64,000 nucleotides of DNA. Source: Chitinophaga solisilvae. Its GTDB lineage: Bacteria; Bacteroidota; Bacteroidia; Chitinophagales; Chitinophagaceae. The notes under the pieces were generated by a model that was not told the origin of the DNA, searched no databases, and worked only from the letters and a program-made list of their open reading frames with translations. The position numbers and the translations under genes are program-made. Positions 27,301 through 35,116 of this stretch are shown one piece after another (position 1 is the stretch's first letter; each line of letters begins with the position of its first letter). Where the stretch lies: assembly GCF_009928525.1 (NCBI RefSeq), contig NZ_JAABOK010000006.1, positions 124,001 through 188,000 on the forward strand. Reading direction: 5' to 3'.

Positions 27301-30300
27301 CTGGATGCCAATCGCATTTGAAGGACCTGCATTGGTAAGATTCAAGGTATAGCTGATAGATGTACCTGCAGCTACCGTACCTGAAGGAGGCCCGAGTTTG
27401 GTGAGGGTAAGCCCTGTTTGTTTTACCACCACCGTATTGACCGTGTTGGACATAACCGGATTGCTACCTGGTACCGTTACACTGGCCGTATTACTGAACG
27501 AACCGACAGCTGCAGGGTTCACGGTACCATTGATAGTAATCTCCAGCGTATTACCCGCACCTGCCGGTAAATTTGCATTGAATTGCACATTGCCGCTGCC
27601 ACTGGTAACAGTGGAAGTGGCGCTGCCTGTTTTGCTCACTGTCCAGGTAGCATTCTGTACTACGGATGGCAGCATATCTGCTACCGCCGCATTGACAATA
27701 TCAGAAGGCCCATTATTCACAATGGTGACTTTATAGGAGATGGCGCCTCCCGCGGTAGCCCTTGCCGGGCCTGTTTTTACAACGGAGAGATCATAGCGCG
27801 GGGCAGGCGTATCTGTATCGGTGGCAGTATTACCAGCCGGATTAATATTGGTATAACCTGATGGAACGGTTACCGTAGCAGTATTCACCAGGTTACCTTT
27901 ATAATCTGATGGAATATTGATGGTAATGGAATAAATGATTCTGGATCCTGCCGGAATATTCACCTGCTGGTCAATAGGACCATTACCGGAAATTGCCGGC
28001 TGTGAGCCATCCGGAGATACGGCTGTCCAGGATGCTACGGTAATACCCGGTGGCAGCGGATCTTTGAAGGTACCTCCTACCAGGTCAGAAGGTCCTTTGT
28101 TCACGATCGTAACCCGGTAGAGTGTAGTCGTTCCCGGTGTATAGGTATCTGTATCATCTGTTTTAGTCACCTGGACCTCTACAGATTTAGTTACGGGTGT
28201 AACTATAATAGCAGTATCAGGCACGGGATCATTATCTCCCGGCGGCGGAGTTACATACGCCAGGTTTCTCAGGCCGCTGCCGGCGAATTGTGACGATACT
28301 GTTCCGGAAATAGTCAGGGTTACCTGCTCACCGGCCTTCATGGTTACACCGGTCCACTGGCTGCTGCTGGCATCGTAAGTTCCGGCAGACGCAGTGTAGG
28401 TGGCGCCGGTGAATCCTGCAGGCAGCGAGTCTACTACTTTAAATGCTTCTGTCGGCAGAATTGTGGACGGACCGTTATTGGTTACCGTGATGGTATAGGT
28501 TAACGGCTGGCCAGCTACAACCGGCGACGGGCTGGCGGATTTGGTAATTTTAAGATCTGTGACAGCGGGTTGTACTGTGATGGTCACCTTTGCCTGAGCG
28601 CATGCGCCCTGGTTATCACATACTTCATATACATAGCTGTCTGTTCCCACAAAACCTGTATTCGGCGTGTAGGTAAACGTACCATCGGCGCGCTGTACTA
28701 CTGTGCCGTTTGCCGGTGAAGTAACCGGGGTAGTCTTCACCGTTAATGGCTGACCTTCCGGATCGCTGTCGTTGGTTAATACATTACCGCTGACAGGCAC
28801 ATCTCTGGGGGTAGTATAATTATCATCCACGGCTATCGGCGGGTTGTTGGGCACAGTGCCTACTACCTCAGACGTGTTGTTGCTCTGGTCAGGGTCCGGC
28901 GTACCGGATGGGAAAGACACTGCTGCAAAATTGTCTATTACATCTCCTCCTTTGGCAGTGGCAGCCACTGTTCCCTTAATAGTAATCACTACTTTGTTAC
29001 CGGCTGCAAAGGGGATATCGATGGAAGCCCGCACCAGTTGCGGATTAGAGTAATCCGGTGTAACGGTTACACCTGCACCGGTTACCGCATATGTCCAGGA
29101 TGGATTTACTATCAGGGATGGAATCAGGTCATGCACACCGGCGCCTCTTACATCGGAAGGCCCCAGGTTTTCAATGGTAAGCGTATAGGTAACTTCGCTG
29201 CCGGTTCTGTAAGTATTGCCCGCGCCTGATTTAACGATCTTCAGGTCTGCCTGACGTCTGTAGGTAAGTACTACCGTATCTACGGATGGCGGACAGGTAC
29301 CGTTGGTGATTGTCCAGGTGAAAGTACCGGTAGTATTGGGCTGCAAGGTAACGGTAGTATTTGCGCTGGCGGTATTGTCAATTACTCCGGAGCCGCTCAC
29401 CAGCGCCCATACACCGGTACCGGCAGCAGGAACGTTGGCATTCATTACAAAAGTACCGTTATTGAATTTCGTCTGATCCGGTCCTGCATTGGCAGTAGTC
29501 GGTAAGGCTGCTACTGTAATCTGCATGGTATCGGCAGTGCCGCCGCAGGCGCCGCTGGTAATAGTCCATACCAGCTGGTATACGCCCGCCTGCAGATTGC
29601 TGACCTGCGTATTCGCCGCATTCCTGTTGGCAAACGTGGCCGTATTGGGGCCTGCAATCTGCGACCACACGCCGGTTCCGGGAGCCGGGTTATTTCCTGC
29701 CAGTGTAGTGGAAGTTACATTACACAGGTTCTGATCAGGACCGGCGTTGGCATTAGGCCCCGGTGCACTGATATTTACCGTCACCGTATCCTTAAATCCT
29801 GTACAGGCACCGTTTCTGGTAGACCAGATAAACCGGTAGACGCCGGCGGTTAATCCGCTGACACCTGTATTCGCCAGGGCAGTATCCGCGAAAACAGCGG
29901 TATTGGGGCCACTTAGCTGACTCCAGCCACCAGTACCTGTTACTGGCGCAGTAGCTGCCATTGTAGTGGTCGTTACATTACACAGATCCTGATCTGGACC
30001 GGCTACCGCTACGCTGGGCAGCGCATCTATCCGCACCTGCACCGTATCCGTAGCTACCGCCGCCGAACATCCGCCGTTGGCCACCTTCCATACAAACTGA
30101 TATGTGCCCGTAGTAAGGTTGCTAACAGTAGTATTGCTGGCATTGACATTAGCGAAAGCCGCTGTGGAAGGACCAGATGCCTGACTCCAGGTACCTGTTC
30201 CGATAGCCGGACTCACAGCAGCCAGTGTGGTGCTGGTAACAGCGCACAACCTCTTATCCGTGCCGGCATTCGCGTTGCTCGGTGTATTTCTTACGAAAGT

Positions 30301-32463
30301 GGTATCGCGGAGAATATTATTACATCCCCCTCCGGAAGGCGGCGCATTACATTCTGCCAGCGCATTGGAAGGGAAAGGATTGGTAGGATCAGAAGCATCG
30401 ATATCAAGATCAGTGGCGCTACGCAGCAGGGCCGCTTCAAATATGGCCAGGTCCGCAGGCGCAGGCGCCGTTACCCTGACAGAAAACACATAGCTGACTG
30501 TTCCACCAGGACTCAGGGTAATGGAATCAGTATAGCCGGTAGTAGGATTCATACTGCCTGTGCCGAAACTTCCGCCACCGGACGTGATATTACGGCTTAC
30601 CAGTGTCATCACGTTCAGAGCGGTAGACAATACGTAGGTGAATTTCGTATTGATCGCCGAATCCGGACCATTGTTCCGGATATTCACCTGTACGTTGAAA
30701 GGCGTATTCAGACAGCCTTCCTTATTGGGCGGCATCACCAGAGATCCCACCTGCATATCCATATTGCGGCGGGTATCAACCGGGTAAGTGTAAGTATTAT
30801 TAGCCAGGTTGCTTTCATAGGCATTGCTGACAGTGGTCGTATTGAAGATGCTGTCAGGCGCGTTCACCGCCACTTTCACGGGAATGGTAATATCCGGGTA
30901 CGAAGCGCCGGAAGCCAGTGCATCGCTACGTGTAGCCGTCACCGTATTTCCGGAAGTACTGATGGTCCATCCTGTTCCGGTAGGAGTGCCAACAGTCATT
31001 CCGGCAGGCACGGCATCTGTAACCGTAACCGGACTGAGGTTAGGTTTGGCATCCGGTCCTGCATTCCGCACAGTGATCACATAATTGCCGCTAAGCCCTT
31101 TGCGCAGGTTGCCGGTATGTGTTTTCGTGATGGAGAGGTCTGGTACAATTACATTTGTGATGGCCCGCGACGTATCATTGGAGGGGTCGCCGTCCGAAAT
31201 ACCCGTCGGAGACGGATCTACATAAGCCGTATTAATGAGTCGGCCGTCATTCGGCTTAGCCGTCACCGTTCCTTTTACCGTAAATGAGGAAGTACTGTTT
31301 CCTCCCATTGTCAGTGAAGCGGAAGACAGGCTGGTAGGCGTATATCCTGTAGCCGTATTACCGGCAAAGCCATCATTGGAGAAGGTAACGCTGGTAGTAT
31401 TGAATGCGCTGGAGGGAGTAAAAATATCTCTCAGCGGCATGTTGTTAAGCTGGGAGGTTGTTTCGTTATAGGTAGTGATTTTATAGGTCAGTGTATCGCC
31501 TATTCTGGCAAGTGGTTTATCTACCAGCTTTTGAATACGCACATTCCCGGGGGTGGTGATAATGAGGTTACGCACTTCGTGGCGGTTAAAGCCGCCGCCT
31601 GTAGAAGCAGCAAAGCCCAGCTTGAGCCGGGAAGGCGGAGGAGCCGTGAGGGTGATGGGACCGAAAAGTGTTGTCAGCGCGCCTCCCGGAGTGGTAGTGG
31701 ATTTCACACTCAGCATGTACTGCCCGGAGCCGTTGGGTTCGATGATTACCTGTACTCTTCTGTAAAACTGCGATGGGGTTGGCCTGGTGCTGGTGATAAC
31801 GTCGTAGTCCAGCGAGGTGCCTACTGAAGTACCGCTGATAAAGGAATAGGTGGGAGCAGGGCCTCTGGCAGAGATATAATCCCTGAAGTTGAGGTTACAG
31901 TTCGTAGAGGCGCCCCCGTTCTTACCGTCACCGCAATTGGAATAGTTACCGAATTCATCGATGCCCACCCCTACGTAACCACCGGCAAGACCGGTATTTC
32001 CTGTGCTGGTAGAGTTGGAATATCCGAGGCTTCCGCCGGCAGATCCCAGTTTAAAGGTAGCAGCGGTGATGTTATCATTAAAGAGAAAAACGGAGAAGCC
32101 GTCTGCTCCGCCGAAGTTAGGCACGCTTCTTCTCCAGGCCACATATTCGAAATCCATGAGTACCCCCAGGGTGGATGGGAATCCCTGGTTCACGAAAGCA
32201 TAACCTACCTGGTTGGTAGCATCCTCTGTGAGGCGCAGCCAGCCCTCACCTACGGGGTCGTCTACTCCGGAGGTAAGTTTAGCGGCTCCTCCGAGGGTAA
32301 CGTTTCCGCTGGAACTGCTTTTAAAGTTTTCTGTAATGGTAAATTGTGCGGCCGCCTGTAGTGATACTAACAGGAAAGCATATACGAATAATAGCCGCCG
32401 GCAGGATACCAGACCGTTACAACCTCGAACAATAAAGGATAACGCACGTAAACATACATCCAT
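18319..32463 (-). CDS. Giant SprB-like surface adhesin: lectin-like head, about 30 DUF11 repeats, T9SS C-terminal domain
   Basis: 4,714 residues from the first ATG in frame (32463); the open frame begins slightly upstream at a TTG (32502). Approximate order: signal peptide to about residue 40; L-type lectin-like domain (about 40-300; GGADGFSVFLFND, GGYVGVGIDEFGNY); three DUF11-like domains (about 304-725); four Ig/PKD-like repeats beginning NANAGTDKRLC or NANAGPDQNLC (about 728-1065); one DUF11; a cadherin-like AVDDNYTT domain (about 1205-1300); about 26 consecutive DUF11 domains of roughly 125-130 residues each (LxIxKSGPxxxxAGxxITYTI ... NxGPSDA); and a gliding-motility/T9SS type B C-terminal domain (about 4624-4714; IPNVITPNGDGKNDKF, IYNRWGNQVYQS). 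It should be exported by T9SS and act in adhesion or gliding. No frameshift is seen. Confidence 0.95.
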   Translation of the reverse strand: MDVCLRALSFIVRGCNGLVSCRRLLFVYAFLLVSLQAAAQFTITENFKSSSSGNVTLGGAAKLTSGVDDPVGEGWLRLTEDATNQVGYAFVNQGFPSTLGVLMDFEYVAWRRSVPNFGGADGFSVFLFNDNITAATFKLGSAGGSLGYSNSTSTGNTGLAGGYVGVGIDEFGNYSNCGDGKNGGASTNCNLNFRDYISARGPAPTYSFISGTSVGTSLDYDVITSTRPTPSQFYRRVQVIIEPNGSGQYMLSVKSTTTPGGALTTLFGPITLTAPPPSRLKLGFAASTGGGFNRHEVRNLIITTPGNVRIQKLVDKPLARIGDTLTYKITTYNETTSQLNNMPLRDIFTPSSAFNTTSVTFSNDGFAGNTATGYTPTSLSSASLTMGGNSTSSFTVKGTVTAKPNDGRLINTAYVDPSPTGISDGDPSNDTSRAITNVIVPDLSITKTHTGNLRKGLSGNYVITVRNAGPDAKPNLSPVTVTDAVPAGMTVGTPTGTGWTISTSGNTVTATRSDALASGASYPDITIPVKVAVNAPDSIFNTTTVSNAYESNLANNTYTYPVDTRRNMDMQVGSLVMPPNKEGCLNTPFNVQVNIRNNGPDSAINTKFTYVLSTALNVMTLVSRNITSGGGSFGTGSMNPTTGYTDSITLSPGGTVSYVFSVRVTAPAPADLAIFEAALLRSATDLDIDASDPTNPFPSNALAECNAPPSGGGCNNILRDTTFVRNTPSNANAGTDKRLCAVTSTTLAAVSPAIGTGTWSQASGPSTAAFANVNASNTTVSNLTTGTYQFVWKVANGGCSAAVATDTVQVRIDALPSVAVAGPDQDLCNVTTTTMAATAPVTGTGGWSQLSGPNTAVFADTALANTGVSGLTAGVYRFIWSTRNGACTGFKDTVTVNISAPGPNANAGPDQNLCNVTSTTLAGNNPAPGTGVWSQIAGPNTATFANRNAANTQVSNLQAGVYQLVWTITSGACGGTADTMQITVAALPTTANAGPDQTKFNNGTFVMNANVPAAGTGVWALVSGSGVIDNTASANTTVTLQPNTTGTFTWTITNGTCPPSVDTVVLTYRRQADLKIVKSGAGNTYRTGSEVTYTLTIENLGPSDVRGAGVHDLIPSLIVNPSWTYAVTGAGVTVTPDYSNPQLVRASIDIPFAAGNKVVITIKGTVAATAKGGDVIDNFAAVSFPSGTPDPDQSNNTSEVVGTVPNNPPIAVDDNYTTPRDVPVSGNVLTNDSDPEGQPLTVKTTPVTSPANGTVVQRADGTFTYTPNTGFVGTDSYVYEVCDNQGACAQAKVTITVQPAVTDLKITKSASPSPVVAGQPLTYTITVTNNGPSTILPTEAFKVVDSLPAGFTGATYTASAGTYDASSSQWTGVTMKAGEQVTLTISGTVSSQFAGSGLRNLAYVTPPPGDNDPVPDTAIIVTPVTKSVEVQVTKTDDTDTYTPGTTTLYRVTIVNKGPSDLVGGTFKDPLPPGITVASWTAVSPDGSQPAISGNGPIDQQVNIPAGSRIIYSITINIPSDYKGNLVNTATVTVPSGYTNINPAGNTATDTDTPAPRYDLSVVKTGPARATAGGAISYKVTIVNNGPSDIVNAAVADMLPSVVQNATWTVSKTGSATSTVTSGSGNVQFNANLPAGAGNTLEITINGTVNPAAVGSFSNTASVTVPGSNPVMSNTVNTVVVKQTGLTLTKLGPPSGTVAAGTSISYTLNLTNAGPSNAIGIQLKDVVPAAVQNVTWNVNANGTAAVASGAPASGSGNNISTTVNIPAGAANSIQVIINGTVNPAATDTILNTASAILPGIDTSNASNKTAVQVKPGLEIVKAGPATADAGTPISYTVTVTNAGPSDAVNAVITDLAGPNSLKDVTWTATATGAAVINSGASGTGNAVSLNANVPAGSSNKITVTINGTILPGASGNIRNTATVEVPGVQKVTSNEVITEIGRNARLTIQKLGLDTVSAGGYILYTLKLVNNGPSDAVQVKITDSLSLVILNPSSYIVTHGKATVSASAISNNVFTATADVAAGDSNYVTVLIAGRVDPGYTGKINNQAKADNVRSEVVVTNVVNNPRIVLTKSAPDTIAAGQQITYTITAGNTGLSNATGVVITDAVPAAVTNVTWTATATGNAAVTAGATGSGNNISVTGNISTGNDNNIIITVTGTVSPAATGDIQNHAVADVHVPGIPPVTSDTVTTHLTNKPGIQISKAGPGTVVAGAYIQYTLEVNNAGPSDARGVVITDTLDAVIRNADWAATASGGAAITSGATGGGSIIRIVADIPAAGSAKVLVNIRGVVNPAAAGTIVNTAYAVTGNEPPASSSISSVVINNPQISFMKAGPDSANAGEQITYRLVATNYGLSDARNVKMQDVVPPQLTNVTWTTRVSDSAKVTSGASGSGNNIALTGDLPAGTNNHIFIDVTGTIAPDFEGVIHNRGYATMQARDTAYTDTISTVVRNKPRLQIVKSAPDTAIAGGQITYTLLVTNPGPSDAKKVNITDAVPAFIKNIFWVANATGTAITQSSSGAGNNILVTGSIPAGTGNTIRITISGTIDPAFTGDIPNVAIATADGQPPVTSNTTNTHVTKNVKLAVLKVGATELAAGDEIHYLIAIHNTGLSNATHIQFKDTVPAAIKNVTWSVQALGAGVVNSPATGSGNIVTADVDVPAGNRVNGILVTVSGQIDPAYDGPPLVNIAYASSADQPKPATDTVTTKIDNRAALSITKSGPAETFAGEQISYTIHLSNNGPSDAKNITITDVIDPAILNAKWTAAVKGTATVNSTAGTGNINITGNIPFGAGNVIDITVTGTLNPDFTGAQLQNTATAEISGQPPVTSTVTSTTKRRADIRVAKSGPGTAVAGENITYTITVNNAGPSNVHGAVIADFIPAGILDAKWTATTRGAGTTVSAASGTGNINITADIPDTGTITITVTGRIDPSTANGSNITNSVTVTPPANLENQTPVTSSVTTAVRKEADLVIVKSGPANLTAGQNFSYQLEITNNGISDVSNAVITDNVPAQILISNVTATTTGNAAANAPVISGNNISINGNIAAGPGNSIIVTISGTVNPSATGTIVNTATVTPPADVTETIPANNTSSISTVINTDLGLQVSKSGPATVNVKDKITYTIVVTNTGISDADPLTISDLVPADITNVTWNATVSGNANLNNPVSGNTNNINVTGRLGGNNSGSITIVVTGTVKPDAANTITNTVTATAGGTKTSTVVTSVNKSVDLRINKTAPASLSAGEEINYVVTVVNAGPADAMNVTIADAVPAGITNVTWTAEAVDSASVTTGSGSGNSISTMANLVANKGTVILRIHGIVDPTFAGTLTNTATATPEPGVVDPRPATVTVNTIVTARAGLSVIKSAPMQVNAGSNITYQLQIRNNGPSVANGVTITDTIPVPVTGVTWTSTATNATITDPGTGTGSNVLLTANIPVDGMVTVTISGTVNPDFEGNLLNKAFASFGGDPITSNITDTRVVNKPGLRITKSGPDNIAAGNRISYNIQVANSGPSNAAGVNITDVLPDGIDSITWSATAQGAATINGGNISNATGNVDFIASIPVGAGNTISVTVAGTVSSAATGVLTNIAAVTPENGLPVTDTVNTSILSQPGIRLVKAGPDTAAAGSMITYTIDVLNDGPSDAVNVQIEDVLPPQLEAVDWSAVAVGKAVVSGGDLQHQTGNVNLSGNIPAGSGNVIRITVTGRLQASFTGVINNRATAKTGTDNFESNDINTTVTNQPGLAIVKSGPDKAVAGGNISYSIVLTNSGPSDATGVTVADVLPAVLKDAVWSATAFGSATINGGNIVDRTGNVALTANVPAGAANRIVITADGTIDQAFTGTITNTASYTHNGNTVTTPPVVTTVSAETSLSVRKSAPDTVAAGNGITYTLLVQNTGPSAATNITIADIVPASVQNVSWNAVATGATLHGATSGTGNNISINADLPAGSGHNVAVTISGTLAPAANGTLVNGTSVSEGGKVVAVDTVQTRIINTPGVILTKAGPQEAVAGSDIVYTITLGNEGPSDLVNARVSDLVPAQVEDVTWKISTLGSATLAAGTPVSGSGSQIGFTTTVPAGAANQVIVTISGSLNESFAGNITNMANVKENNGNTYTDFVTTLVRLRSDVTLTKSAPKTAVAGGPITYTIVAANDGPSAANGVKITDVVPAGVTNVTWTATAAGNAQVTGPASGSGNNVTVTGNIPAGGANNILITVNGTVSNSITAGSVKNSALLTKPDGGKVTSDTVETVITRTTSLNIEKQAPSSISSGDSLQYDIIVSNTGISDINNVVIRDVVPATLTGVSWRTVVSGSARVTGAGSGTGNNITVNGMIPAGSNNLIHIMVIGKVGAAFAGTITNTASVSAGDSTATATATTNVSRILDLNVTKTGPAEITNGDEIEYIITAGNSGPAAGDGAVVTDVVPAGISNVTARVLSITGGAADVRIAVNSNTVTAAIGTFPEGASVRLSVKGTVNTGNALVNKATISVPDGAADPDLNNNTSSDVSTTVNPKILAKSADVQVKKVLLNNTPLQTGGKAEFQITVTNAGPDSAKGIIVRDTLSRNLDLLGAAVASSGNATYNPATRIIVWEAGNLAATQTATLRITARINNNGVVTNRATATQETPDPDPSNNTAVTPPVTVDDDGIFIPNVITPNGDGKNDKFTIIDIKRFPNSTLLIYNRWGNQVYQSKNYQNEWDGNGLNEGTYYYILKLRTPDGEKSYKGWIELLR

Positions 32464-32776
32464 GGAAAAGCGATTTAAGGGACTTTCCAGGCATGGGGAC
32501 AAGAACAGGCATTACAGCAGCTGCACTAATCAGGAGCACAAAAAAATGATAATGAGGTGATCTAAAGTCAGGGGCAGGTTATGAACGGGGTAAAAAACGC
32601 TTGAAATAGATTTGGTTATACACAGAACAATCTTGTTCTATCAAATATAAAGCGGGCTTTTCAGAAAATAAAAAAAAATTGCACCTGTCATCTTTCTAAC
32701 AGACTGAAAAGTAATAATATATAAATATTATCATATTTAATTTTTATTTGCATGAAATAGCGGAAAGGATAAAAAC
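32464..32776. other. AT-rich upstream region of the giant adhesin gene
   Basis: With the atpA terminator, this makes a 369-bp stretch without a gene. It holds a -7 element and an inverted repeat at 32624-32649 and a very A/T-rich tract (32660-32760). No small ORF is supported. Confidence 0.6.
32624..32649 (-). promoter_or_regulatory. Putative promoter and operator-like inverted repeat of the adhesin operon
   Basis: CAAATATA at 32642-32649 reads TATATTTG on the minus strand, a -7 element without a matching -33 box. Just downstream, across the predicted start of transcription, AGAACAA and TTGTTCT (32624-32630, 32633-32639) form a perfect 7-bp inverted repeat with a 2-bp gap. The resulting leader would be about 170 nt. 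Confidence 0.45.
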
Positions 32777-32811
32777 GGAAAGGCCTTTGCCGTGCTGGCA
32801 AAGGCCTTTCC
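32771..32811 (-). terminator. Rho-independent terminator of the ATP synthase operon
   Basis: A perfect 15-bp stem, GGAAAGGCCTTTGCC (32777-32791) and 32797-32811, with a 5-nt loop; on the minus strand it is followed by G and five T. It starts 21 bp past the atpA stop codon. Confidence 0.95.
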
Positions 32812-32832
32812 TATAGTATAAGTAGTTAATTA

Positions 32833-34410
32833 CTAGATGAAGCGTGGTTTCAGTTCATTAGCCAGGGTAACCATTTTCTTGATGCCATCTTCCGGCAGGT
32901 TACCTTTTTTGAATTCGCCCAGTACTTCCGGCAGACGAACGGTCATTTCGTTCAGGAAGGCTTCTTCGAAAGCGCGTACCTGTTTAACCGGAACATCGCG
33001 GAGCAGGCCGTTAACACCCAGGTAGATGATAGCTACCTGTTTTTCTACTGCCAGCGGGCTGAACTGTGCCTGTTTCAGGATTTCCACGTTACGGGCACCT
33101 TTGTCGATAACTGCTTTGGTAGCAGCATCCAGGTCACCCCCGAATTTGGAGAAGGCCTCCATTTCGCGGTATTGAGCCTGATCGAGTTTCAGGGTACCAG
33201 ATACTTTCTTCATGGATTTGATCTGTGCGTTACCACCTACGCGGCTTACAGAGATACCTACGTTGATTGCAGGACGGATACCGGCGTTGAACAGGTTACC
33301 TTCCAGGAAGATCTGACCATCGGTGATGGAGATCACGTTTGTAGGAATGTAGGCAGATACGTCGGACGCCTGTGTTTCGATGATCGGCAATGCTGTGAGG
33401 GAACCGCCACCTTTTACCAGGTGTTTGATAGACTCAGGCAGGTCGTTCATCTGCTGTGCGATAGCATCGTTGTTGATGATTTTCGCAGCGCGCTCGAGCA
33501 GGCGGCTATGCAGGTAGAATACGTCACCAGGGTATGCTTCACGGCCCGGAGGACGTTTCAGCAGCAGGGATACTTCACGGTAGGCAACCGCCTGTTTGGA
33601 CAGATCATCATAAACGATCAGGGCAGGACGACCGCTATCGCGGAAGAATTCACCGATAGCAGCACCCGCGAACGGAGCGTAGAACTGCAGCGGAGCAGGA
33701 TCAGAAGCAGAAGCAGCTACGATGGTAGTGTAAGCCAGCGCGCCAGCTTCCTGTAATGTTTTCATTACACCGGCAACGGTAGATGCTTTCTGACCAATAG
33801 CTACGTATATGCAATACACAGGTTTACCTGCGTCAAAAAATTCTTTCTGGTTGATGATGGTGTCGATACAGATCGCGGTTTTACCGGTTTGACGGTCACC
33901 AATCACCAGCTCACGCTGGCCACGGCCTACAGGGATCATCGCATCGATCGCTTTGATACCGGTCTGCAGTGGTTCCTTCACCGGCTCACGGTAGATTACG
34001 CCCGGTGCTTTACGCTCCAGCGGCATTTCATACAGGTCGCCAGTAATAGGGCCTTTACCATCGATAGGCTCGCCCAGTGTATTAACAACGCGGCCAACCA
34101 TGCCTTCGCCCACTTTAATGGAAGCGATCTGACCTGTGCTGCGTACTTTATCACCTTCTTTAATGCCTTTTGATTCACCCATCAAAACCACACCCACGTT
34201 ATCTTCTTCCAGGTTCAATGCAATAGCTTTAACACCGTTGCTGAATTCAACCAGTTCACCATAACGCACATTACCTAAACCGTAAATGCGGGCAATACCA
34301 TCACCCACCGACAATACTGTACCTATCTCTTCGAGATCGGCAGAAGCATTGAAGTTGCTTAACTGCTGGCGTAATATCGCCGAAATTTCATCAGGTTTAA
34401 TATCAACCAT
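32833..34410 (-). CDS. atpA: F1 ATP synthase subunit alpha
   Basis: 525 residues. The alpha subunit forms the non-catalytic nucleotide sites of the F1 hexamer. The P-loop GDRQTGKT is at 171-178, and the alpha signature [14 protein letters not shown] and the arginine-containing VSRVGGNAQ segment are present. It is the last gene of the operon: a strong terminator follows at once, whereas many Bacteroidota have atpG next. The beta (atpD) and epsilon (atpC) genes are also not in the window. Confidence 0.99.
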   Translation of the reverse strand: MVDIKPDEISAILRQQLSNFNASADLEEIGTVLSVGDGIARIYGLGNVRYGELVEFSNGVKAIALNLEEDNVGVVLMGESKGIKEGDKVRSTGQIASIKVGEGMVGRVVNTLGEPIDGKGPITGDLYEMPLERKAPGVIYREPVKEPLQTGIKAIDAMIPVGRGQRELVIGDRQTGKTAICIDTIINQKEFFDAGKPVYCIYVAIGQKASTVAGVMKTLQEAGALAYTTIVAASASDPAPLQFYAPFAGAAIGEFFRDSGRPALIVYDDLSKQAVAYREVSLLLKRPPGREAYPGDVFYLHSRLLERAAKIINNDAIAQQMNDLPESIKHLVKGGGSLTALPIIETQASDVSAYIPTNVISITDGQIFLEGNLFNAGIRPAINVGISVSRVGGNAQIKSMKKVSGTLKLDQAQYREMEAFSKFGGDLDAATKAVIDKGARNVEILKQAQFSPLAVEKQVAIIYLGVNGLLRDVPVKQVRAFEEAFLNEMTVRLPEVLGEFKKGNLPEDGIKKMVTLANELKPRFI

Positions 34411-34494
34411 AATTGTGATTTTAAAAAAAAGTCGTTAAAAGAAATTTGGTATAACGACAACAGCTTTGCGTGTACGCAGCGGCTGCTGTATTTA

Positions 34495-35055
34495 TTAACG
34501 TATGTTGGATACGTAAATGTTCTGACTGAATTGTTTTTTGATATCCTGCAGATCGCGCAGTACGGAAGCGTCAAACAGTTTATCTGCTGTTTCCAGTACA
34601 AAACCGCCGATCAGTTCGGGGTTTACGGCTGTTTCCAGCTGTATCTGCTGAGGTACCTCAGATGCTATTTTCTGTTTGATAACATCCAGTACAGGTGCAT
34701 CCAGGGCAGCGGCAGTAGTGATTTTCACCACGCTGATGTTACGGATGATATTGTACTGACGGGAAAACTCCGTAGCGATTTCCGGCAACGCGCTTTCACG
34801 TGTCTTGTTAATCAGTAATGTTACGAAAACCTGCGTGGTGGAGCTTACGCGTCCATCCAGGATAGCATTCATGATTTTGATCTTTTTGTCAGCCTTGATG
34901 ATCGGGCTTTTCAGCAGGTTCACGACATCACGGTTGGACTTCATCAGCTGCTGTAAAAACAGCATATCGTTATGCACCGCTTCCAGCTGGTCCTTTTCCT
35001 GAACCAGATCTATCAATGATTTTGCATACCTTGATGCTAAACGGGGATTCTGCAT
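34495..35055 (-). CDS. atpH: F1 ATP synthase subunit delta
   Basis: 186 residues, normal length. Delta (OSCP-like) joins the top of the F1 alpha3beta3 head to the b-subunit stalk. The N-terminal helical domain starts NPRLASRYAKSLIDLVQEKDQLEAV and the C-terminal conserved strand reads NPELIGGFVLETADKLFDASVLRDL. It is 84 bp upstream of atpA and 61 bp downstream of atpF; the latter gap holds a 13-bp stem-loop. Confidence 0.97.
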   Translation of the reverse strand: MQNPRLASRYAKSLIDLVQEKDQLEAVHNDMLFLQQLMKSNRDVVNLLKSPIIKADKKIKIMNAILDGRVSSTTQVFVTLLINKTRESALPEIATEFSRQYNIIRNISVVKITTAAALDAPVLDVIKQKIASEVPQQIQLETAVNPELIGGFVLETADKLFDASVLRDLQDIKKQFSQNIYVSNIR

Positions 35056-35075
35056 ATAGCTTATAGCTTTTAGCC

Positions 35076-35106
35076 GTAAGCCTTCGGCGCAGGGCCGGAG
35101 GCTTAC
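35076..35106. promoter_or_regulatory. Intercistronic stem-loop between atpF and atpH
   Basis: GTAAGCCTTCGGC (35076-35088) pairs with GCCGGAGGCTTAC (35094-35106) over 13 positions (one G-U) with a 5-nt loop. No T-run follows, so it is more likely an mRNA stability or processing element than a terminator. Confidence 0.7.
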
Positions 35107-35116
35107 AGTTAATCTC

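Noticed and set aside
18600..31500. Regularly spaced repeats that could be mistaken for a CRISPR or satellite array.
   Set aside because: The period is about 385 bp, in frame with DUF11 protein domains, and the repeats are divergent.
18458..31827. Many long open frames on the plus strand opposite the giant adhesin gene, the longest 427 codons (24631-25914).
   Set aside because: They mirror the repeated DUF11 coding sequence; their translations are low in complexity and lack family motifs, and the minus-strand frame is continuous with clear domains.
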